64,000 bases of DNA, taken from the NCBI RefSeq assembly GCF_017591425.1, contig NW_024466413.1, forward strand, positions 310,001 to 374,000. Direction: 5' to 3'. The translations under genes and the position numbers were made by a program. The notes under the pieces are model-generated. The model was given only the letters and a program-made list of their open reading frames with translations, ran no database searches and had not been told where the DNA came from. Shown here one piece after another: positions 57,219-64,000 of the stretch. Position 1 is the stretch's first letter. Each line of letters begins with the position of its first letter. The stretch comes from Ochotona curzoniae. Lineage: Eukaryota; Chordata; Mammalia; Lagomorpha; Ochotonidae.

Positions 57219-58138
57219 CCATTATTTGACTTTAAACGCATCTGTATCACTATACTTAAAGTGGTTTGTGTTGGAGATAACCTTTGGTTGTGTTTTTAAA
57301 TGATTTTATAATCCATTCTGATGATCTCTATAAAGTGGAAAATTTAGGCCATTTATATTTAATGTAGTTCTTGAAATGCTCAGATTGGGTCACTTAGTGT
57401 CTGCTTTTTGTTTATGTATCCTAGTATTTCATGGCATGCCATTTTCTACTTTTTTACTTAAAGTTATCCATATCACTATATTCAAAGTGGATTTATTGTA
57501 GATAGCACCTACCTAATTAGATTTTTAAATAATTTTACTGCTAGCTATGGCGTCTTATGCAGATATCTGTATTATATATCTTACATATGTGAGAACTCAA
57601 CAAAAAGTTCAGCACTGTCTGAGTTAACTTTGTGCTGTGTAACAATCATGCAGTTATAACAGACACAGGGAGACAGACCTGAAAGGAGCTGTGTTGCTTT
57701 GGGAATCCACATTCCAGCAAATGAGGAGGCAGTTTGCAAACAGACTATGAAAAGGTGTGGATGCATACCATAACCACACAGCAACCACTAAACCAACTGT
57801 ACGAAGAGACACAGTTGAAGATGTTAGCTGTGTAACAAAATGGCATAAAATAACAGATTGAGCGCAAATAGCCACATAGCAGGAGGAGACCCCCCACGAC
57901 TGACCTTGTAGGAAACGGTGTTTGGCTGTGGGGAACTGAGGTGTTTGGCTATGGGGAACTGAGTAGCACTCTGTATGGATTCTCCTGGTGAGGTCTGGCT
58001 GTCTCAGCCTCCCTCTGAGAAGCTCTCCCTCCTGCCTGCTCACCTGGATATCAACTGAGGAGGTTGAGAGCTGTCTCTTCTGCTCTTGTACTTCACACAT
58101 TCTCCTGAGACACCTTGGTTTTCTGTCTCTATTTCCCT

Positions 58139-58242
58139 GGGTCTGAGCTGGGCCGTCTGTGCTGGTGCTCCCTGGGTGGGCTTTGGTCTGAGCTGGGCCG
58201 TCTGTGCAGGTGCTCCCTGGGTGGGCTTTGGTCTGAGCTGGG
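58139..58242 (+). repeat. 45-bp tandem repeat, about 2.3 copies
   Basis: GGTCTGAGCTGGGCCGTCTG then TGCTGGTGCTCCCTGGGTGG is repeated once almost exactly, and a third partial copy follows. Confidence 0.9.
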
Positions 58243-59577
58243 CTTGCTAGGTGTGTTGATGTCCAACCCGGCAGGGCTTGCTCTCCCTTCCCTTGCGTGG
58301 AGTGTGCTGAGATGTGTGCATTGCTTTATGCATTTGGCCATATTTGTTGGAATTTTTCAGCAATTGTTTCTTTGAAAGTTGTATTCTTTTAATTGGTTTA
58401 CACATCTCCTCTGGCACAACTTTGGGGGCTGTTACTGTTGCATAGGATGATTGCCCACCCCCTCCAATTGTGTTATTTTCATCGGCGATATATTAATTTG
58501 TTTCCAGATTTACTAATTTACTTCCTGCACAGTCCACAAGCTGACTTTTGAGGCTTCTGCTTTTCTGTGGAGGGAGGTCCTTTATCTGTGTAGTCTGGTC
58601 CCTGGGTCTTGGTGGATGCTGCGGGTACCCTTGAGTTGTTGAGTTGTTTGAGTTGTTGCATGTACCCTTGAGTTGTTTCTTGCTGTTGGGCACCATGTTT
58701 CCGAGCTGGGTGATGCATGGTGTCCTTTCTGATTCACGCCCTGGCATTCCTCAGTGGACTCACTCCCCCGGGGATCTTTCTCTCTGGTGCTCTCCATCCT
58801 TGGGTCCCCTCCTCCTCCGCCAAGGCTGCTCTCTCTCCTGGCTGTTCCCCTTTGTGTTCACGCATTTGTCTCTTGGGAAAACTGTCAGCAGGAGGCTGTT
58901 GCTGGCGGCTTTATCGTTTTCCTGGTGAGTTGACATTTTCCCAGTTCTTTCTACCTGAAGTAGTTTTGGATTGTGTTGAGGATGTTTTGAATACAACGTC
59001 TTGAGACCTGGGTTCTTGGGATCCTAAGAGTGTTGGGATCAGGCTTAGCAGGTAGGTAGGTCTGGTCTTCTCACTGCCTTCTCCTCATTCCCCTAACGCC
59101 TTTCCCCACCTCCTCACCCTCTCCTCTCTTCATCTTCTACTTCCCTTCCTTTCCTGCCTGTTCCTCCTCTCCCTGCCCCTGTTTCTGGAGTGCCTTTCCA
59201 GGCCTGTGCTGCAGTTGGGGTTTCAGAGCACCTGTGATGCCCTTTGGAGCAGCCTCCCACCCCATGCACATGCCCCAGGGTTCTACCCTGGGACTCACTG
59301 CCGAAGTCCGGGGTCTGTTGTTGAGGCTCTGGCTCCCCTGCTCAGCTCCATGGTGGGATCAGGGGTTCTTGGGTAATCTCAGGCTACTTTCCTCTGCCAT
59401 TTCAACACTGGGCCTAGAGGGGCACGTGGAATGGGACCCGAACCCCTCGGGTCAGGGAGCGGGGGGTGCCTGTTCATTCCCAGGTCCCTGCTGAGAGGCT
59501 CTCTGCCCCCTGGGCTGGCAACAAAGGAATGGGAAGATCCTCAGAGACTGCCTTGTTGCCTTGCCCACCCATGCCCC

Positions 59578-59728
59578 TCTGCCCTGGCTACCTGGTGCTG
59601 GGTGGACGGGATACCTGCTATCCCCTCCATTCAGGCCACCTGGTGCTGGGTGGATGGGATACCTGCTGTCCCCTCCATTCAGGCCACCTGGTGCTGGGTG
59701 GACAGGATACCTGCTGTCCCCTTGTCCC
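59578..59728 (+). repeat. 48-bp tandem repeat, three copies
   Basis: Unit: CACCTGGTGCTGGGTGGA, then GGGATACCTGCTGTCCCC, then TCCATTCAGGC. The three copies are nearly identical. Confidence 0.93.
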
Positions 59729-60654
59729 TCACTGTGGGCTGCTTTCTGAGTCCTGGGCTGTAAGCATGGTATATGCATGTGTGTTTTGTGCCCTGGGGAC
59801 TGCAGCTGTCAGAATTGGGACTCTCCGCTTATTCCAGCAGAGGCTGATCATTGTTGGCCTTCTGCCTAGGACTTTCCACATGTTGTCCTGCAATGCCACA
59901 AGTTCAGTCAGTGTTTCCCAGAGCCCCTTGTTAATTTGACACCACTTGCTTTGCCTGCTCCATTCCCTGGCCACACTGCACCTTGCAGTGTCTGCACTAA
60001 ACACTTTGTGTGCTCTGTTGCATGGCCACACTGTGCCCTGCGATGTCTGCACTAAGTGCCCATCTCCCTGGCACGCTCTCCCCCCCAGACTTTCATAGGA
60101 TTGCATTCTTGTCTTTGATGTCTCAAGTGCCTTTTCTTCTGGAAGGACTCCTTGGCTGTCAAAGCTTAGTTCATTTTTTTTTAAGCCCATGTTATGTTTT
60201 CGGAAGGTGCACTGTTTTTGTTTTAAATCTTGTATCATGTAAATCTTTTGCCTTTCTGCACATCACAACCCATCATTTTTTTCTTGCTCTAGCCATTGCC
60301 AAGGCAACCAAATTTATGCAGGTGTACCTTGCCTCAGCTGTGCTGAGCCTCTTGGGCTTTCTGGAACATTCTAAATGCCTGCTATGGTATCCAGTCTGCA
60401 CACTGTTTTCCCATGGGAAGGAATGCAGCTGTTGAAGCCTCAGACCCCCTTCTGCCTGGGGTTCCTGTGTTGCTATACTGCCAGGCCTGTGCTCAGCTGT
60501 CTGAGGTGCAGTCCTTCCTGCTTTTATAACCAGAGGGTCTCAGTGGGCATTCCTGGGTATGTCCTTCTGTCAGACTCTGAACTGACCCAAGAACTGCATC
60601 AAGTGGGAATGGGGTTGACTGGTCACTGAGCAAGCTGTGCTCATTTCGGCTTTG

Positions 60655-60780
60655 AGGAACCGCACCTGCTTAGCACCCTGCCAGCGTGGAGGAGGCATCC
60701 GTACCTACTTAGCACCCTGCCAGCATGGAGGGGGCATCCATACCTGCTTAGCACCCTGCCAGCGTGGAGGGGGCATCTCT
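60655..60780 (+). repeat. About 42-bp tandem repeat, three copies
   Basis: Unit: ACCTGCTTAGCACCCTGCCA, then GCGTGGAGGGGGCATCC. The second copy has CTACTTAGC, and the third ends CATCTCTG. Confidence 0.93.
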
Positions 60781-60800
60781 GTGTTGCTTGCTGCGATACC

Positions 60801-63006
60801 CAGTAGGTGTGTAGGGAAATGGTGTCTTGGTCTCTGGCTGCTGGCTGGACCCTGTTCCTACCTGCTGGCCCTGGGATTCCCTCGTGCCCTTGCGAGGCCT
60901 GCTGCCAGATGACGTCTTTCTTGTGGATTTAGGACAGTTCCCTCCAGGTTGCTGATCAGCACCCTTTGTCAGGCGGACAGATTGCAGCACCGTGTGCACC
61001 TGTTGTCCACCTTGCTCGGCTTTGCTCTTTCTCCCTGTGCTGCAGTCCTTGGCTTTGTGTCGCCTCATCTTTCAGTCTTCTTCTCACGTGAGGACTTCTC
61101 TGTTCCAAGGTCATGATCTATTCACCTGTATTTTTCTCTAATGATTGTTGCATTCGGGTAGATACCTGGCAGATTTAGAAGGCAGTTGGGGCGGTGGTGG
61201 CGGAGGGGAGAGAGTTTTAGTTTAGTCAACATTTTTTATATGTTGGGGGAGAGTCTGACGGGCCCGGGACTGCCTCCATGTGGTAGGGTGACCATGCGAG
61301 GGAAAGGGGCACCAGGCACGGCCTTCAGCACTGGGCTTGGGGGATGGGAGCAGGCAGCAGCTCCCGGTTTGCACATGGGTGTGGCGTGCCACATGCAGTC
61401 ATCATGGCTGGTGTTGACCTTGTTTTTGGCAGAGACAAGGTTAGGGTGACTTTACATTCTAAGCATCCTGGATGGGAGCATCAGCTTGGCCTGGTGGGGT
61501 GGTGGGCTCGCTTCTGCTCTACCTGAAGGACAGTACCCAAGCTAGTGAGGATTTTATCTGTGCTGATGGTGAGAGGTGGGGCAGACCCCTTCATGGACAG
61601 GGCTGTCTCATTCCCCACTCTTCCTGGGCCCCGTCTCCTTTCACTCGCGTGTCTGTCTATCTCCACCCCAGCCCTGTTTGCTGCTGGTAAGCCTTTATGG
61701 CTGGCCCAGCCGCCAGAAGGCCCTCGCCCTGCCACGATCTGCTTGTTGCACTGTTTCGCATGTTCTTGGCCCTTTTTTGTACAAGTAAATACTGGAATCA
61801 GCACCTGAGTCCACTGAAAGCACAATTCCATCGGGATTTATTGTTAACAGGAAATTTGTGTAAGTTTAGCAAGTGGTCGCTTTACAAATGCCAAGCTTTC
61901 CCATCTTTTGGGTGTAGCCCGTCTCTGCCCTGCTCTGATGGGGAGTGTCACAGTTTTCGGGAGAGTGGAGCCATGATCCACGCCCCTGAGCTTTTGGGGT
62001 TAGGCCCGTGCCTGCAGTTTGTACCTCATTGTTCTTGTCAGTTGATTTTCTTGAACTTTTTAAAAAATCTTGTGGCTCTGTTTAACAAAGTTGATACATG
62101 TAAATATTATTGACTTTGAATGTTCCAGCCTTTTGTTCAACGACCTTTTTTGAACCTGTTCTTTCTCATCTTATCAAAAACCAATTGACTAAGATTGTTA
62201 TTATGTTTTGTAAACTTCCTCAACCCCCTCAATCATGGGCATGCGATTTCCATTAAAGCACAAATCCCGCCCGCGTAGTTCACTTGTGCATCCCGCAGGC
62301 AACTTGTGGGGTTGTAGCCAAGTGAGCTGGTGCAGAGGGGCGCCACGCTCTGATTAAGATTTGAGAATCCATATTGCCAACAGTGCAGAGGGTACTCTTG
62401 CCCTGAGAACTCTTGACCCCGAACTGCAGAAGAGCGGGTTTATAAAGGCAAAACCCACAAAGCAGGAGGGGTCCAGGGGGCTGAGTTAATGCGAAACTAC
62501 CTTAAGGATTAAACAATTACTGGCTTTAAAGGTGTTGTTACTGTACCAGATGAAATTCATTTTTCGTCTAGGCATGCCTGAACAGCCTAGCCAGGAGTTC
62601 GAGCATTCCTGCCAAGCAGGATGCGATTTTCTTGGCTGGGTATGTGTTTGTCTGGGGCTGGAGTGGGGTTTGGGACAGGATGCCTCACTTAAGATGGAGC
62701 CCAGCATTACCCGGAGTCCCTCAAGTGAAGCCTGCCCCATCAGTGGGAAGGACTCCCTCTGGGCTGATGGTTTGCTAAAGTGGTTAATGACCCCCCACTT
62801 GTGAGAGAGCATGTGCTGCCCAGCTTCACCCCAGACCCACCAAGTCCTCCATGTTCATGCTGTGGGACTTGTGCTGCCTTGTCTCCTCCATGCCAGGCCA
62901 AGAGATTGGTCCTGTGACCTCACTTCTTCCAGGAAGCTTTCTTGGGCTTCCCCTTCAGAAAGATGTATTCAAGAGCAAACTCACAAAAAGAATAATGCTC
63001 AACCAT
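60801..63006. other. TRAPPC9: Intron, nothing recognised
   Basis: Unique-looking sequence. An AT-rich part (61790-62250) contains short poly-T and poly-A runs but no family I could name. Confidence 0.5.
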
Positions 63007-63353
63007 GGGGCCAGCATTGAGACACATCAAATTAAGCTGACGCCTGCCATGCCGGCAACCCCTGTGGGCCGCAGTTCGTGCTCTGAAATGCTCTACTTTC
63101 AACCTCACTCCTTGTTAATGTGCCTCGGAAGGCAGTGGAGGATGGTGTGGGTCCTTGCACCCCTGTGCCCACTTAGGAGACCCAGATGGAGTTGTCAGCT
63201 CCGGCTGACAACTGGCCTGGCCAGCTTCGGCCTGGCCAAAGTCCTGGCTGTTGTGGCCATTTGGAGAGTGAGCCAATGGACGGAAGGTAGCCTTCTCTCT
63301 CTCTGTAACTCTACTTTTCAAATAAATAAGTACAATCTTTTTTTTTTTTTTTC
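63007..63353 (+). mobile_element. CSINE-type SINE
   Basis: Head GGGGCCAGCATTGAGACACA, CTCACTCCTTGTTAATGTGC, and the end TTTTCAAATAAATAAGTAC followed by a T-run instead of a pure A tail. Confidence 0.85.
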
Positions 63354-63695
63354 TTAAATAACCCTCATGTCCAGGTGAAACATAAGCCTCCAAGAAAATC
63401 ATCCCAAGTGTGATGGAAAAATACACAGAGTAAATGAGATTATGGTGGGCCAAAAATGCTACCGCCGTCTGGGCGAGGGAATTGGCTTATGAGCAGCAGT
63501 AAACAGGGACCTGCCAGTGTATCATAATGTCAACAATTAGATGCGAAGGGAACACTGGACTGAGGCACCCCGCACTCAGCTGGTGAGCCAGAAAAGCAAA
63601 TATGAGGCCACGGACCACATCGTGTAGGGAAGCTGTTCGCCCCCACGCAGCCTGCTCAGCAGTCCCTCCTGTGTGTGCAAGCAACACACATTAGA
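63354..63695. other. TRAPPC9: Intron, nothing recognised
   Basis: Short unique-looking stretch. Confidence 0.5.
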
Positions 63696-64000
63696 GCCTT
63701 ATTCTGTCTTTTTAGAAAAGTGTTATTATTTTCCATGATACGTCTTTGTAGAAAAAACGACTCCCCTCTTGCCCTCCCCTTTCTCCCTCCCCATTTCCCC
63801 CCATATTATTGCAGTAGTATAGTCCTTTAGTAACAGTTACACGTTCAACATTCTCCTATTTAAGCGTGTGATGGCATGTAGGTATAGACCAAGGTAGAAA
63901 ATCTAGTGTCCTGTTGTCAGGGTGTGTCTGTCTCACTGGGAGTCCTCCTTCGTTCAGGAGTGGAGATGCCAGCATACCATCACATCCTGGTGTGCTGGCT
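63696..64000 (-). mobile_element. Possible L1 3' end, inverted, cut by the window edge
   Basis: After a T-rich start come a C-rich block (CCCTCTTGCCCTCCCC then TTTCCCCCCATATTATTGC) and TAGTATAGTCCTTTAGTAAC, which resemble an inverted lagomorph L1 3' end. It runs off the window, so the assignment is tentative. Confidence 0.4.

Larger units (their letters stand above)
54620..57650 (-). mobile_element. Long decayed L1 (ORF2 region), minus strand
   Basis: The + strand is T-rich and matches the complement of L1 ORF2 DNA in several places: CTCTCAAACTGTCCTTGTAG then AATTTTGATTGAAATTGTGG, TGACCTTGCCCATCAATG, TTGTGGTCTGAAAACATAC and GGCCATTTATATTTAATG. Two SINEs interrupt it (55930-56195 and 56919-57218). 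Every frame is broken, so it is a pseudogene copy. The breaks were not repaired or reconstructed. Confidence 0.75.
57651..60800 (-). mobile_element. Probable L1 ORF1 and 5' UTR region, minus strand
   Basis: This GC-richer block continues leftward into the minus-strand L1. It holds short minus-strand open frames (58493-58797) rich in S, N, Q and P, perhaps a worn ORF1 start. It also holds three clusters of 40-50 bp tandem repeats, as GC-rich L1 5' UTRs often do. The assignment rests on position and composition, not on recognised ORF1 motifs. The alternative is unique intron with unrelated minisatellites. Confidence 0.4.
45885..64000 (+). other. TRAPPC9: TRAPPC9 intron downstream of the exon (3' end outside the window)
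   Basis: From the donor at 45885 to the end of the window no following exon was recognised. The expected next residues (TRQCHLLLDVFNS-like) do not appear in any frame. The intron is therefore over 18 kb long. It holds SINEs, a long minus-strand L1 remnant and short tandem repeats. Confidence 0.75.

Noticed and set aside
58493..58797. Small minus-strand open frames as an intact L1 ORF1
   Set aside because: They are short, overlap in different frames and show none of the coiled-coil or RRM pattern expected. At best they are a decayed start.
4092..63353. tRNA gene calls on the heads of the SINEs
   Set aside because: The heads are tRNA-derived, but they are embedded in full SINE copies with A-rich tails and do not form proper cloverleaves.

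Overview
The window is mammalian nuclear DNA, almost all of it intron. It is full of tRNA-derived SINEs of the lagomorph CSINE type, with a tRNA-like head, a conserved middle and an A-rich tail. It also carries L1 fragments. The sharpest SINE copy (48601-48865) fits pika (Ochotona) better than rabbit. That species call is a judgement from memory of the repeat families, not a database match.

Only one protein-coding exon is convincing: 45742-45884, + strand. It encodes a 47-residue piece of the C-terminal half of TRAPPC9 (NIBP), a subunit of the TRAPPII trafficking complex. It has a clean branch site, polypyrimidine tract, AG acceptor and GT donor. The rest is the intron before it (1-45741) and part of the intron after it (45885-64000). 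No other TRAPPC9 exon was recognised.

The second landmark is a CpG island of about 3.4 kb at 10740-14140, inside the upstream intron and about 31 kb before the exon. In human and mouse a large TRAPPC9 intron holds the imprinted non-coding gene PEG13 and its maternally methylated, CTCF-binding DMR, which controls imprinting at TRAPPC9/KCNK9. Position and composition make this island the likely lagomorph PEG13 DMR. Most of it (about 11.5-14.14 kb) is a degenerate tandem array. The best-preserved units repeat every 44 bp, and many carry TGCGGCA or TGCCGCA, which contain the ZFP57 recognition hexamer TGCCGC on one strand or the other. A SINE interrupts the array at 14160-14400. Beyond it the same unit continues to about 14.85 kb without CpGs. 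A strong CTCF-type motif lies at 10000-10013.

Layout: 0-1.4 kb, L1 3'-end fragment and an 18-19 bp G-rich minisatellite. 1.4-9.9 kb, intron with SINEs. 9.95-14.85 kb, CTCF motif, CpG island and 44-bp array. 15-19 kb, unique intron. 19-22.8 kb, a 56-bp repeat, an inverted L1 3' end containing a 420-bp pyrimidine tract, then L1 ORF2 remnants. 23-42 kb, intron with SINEs, an L1-like 3' end at 25.8-26.5 kb and a 160-bp near-perfect duplication (34.58 and 37.66 kb). 42.4-42.9 kb, a 39-bp minisatellite. 45.7 kb, the exon. 46.8-47.05 kb, a 60-bp repeat. 48-54 kb, SINEs. 54.6-60.8 kb, a long decayed minus-strand L1. 60.8-64 kb, intron, a SINE and another L1-like fragment.
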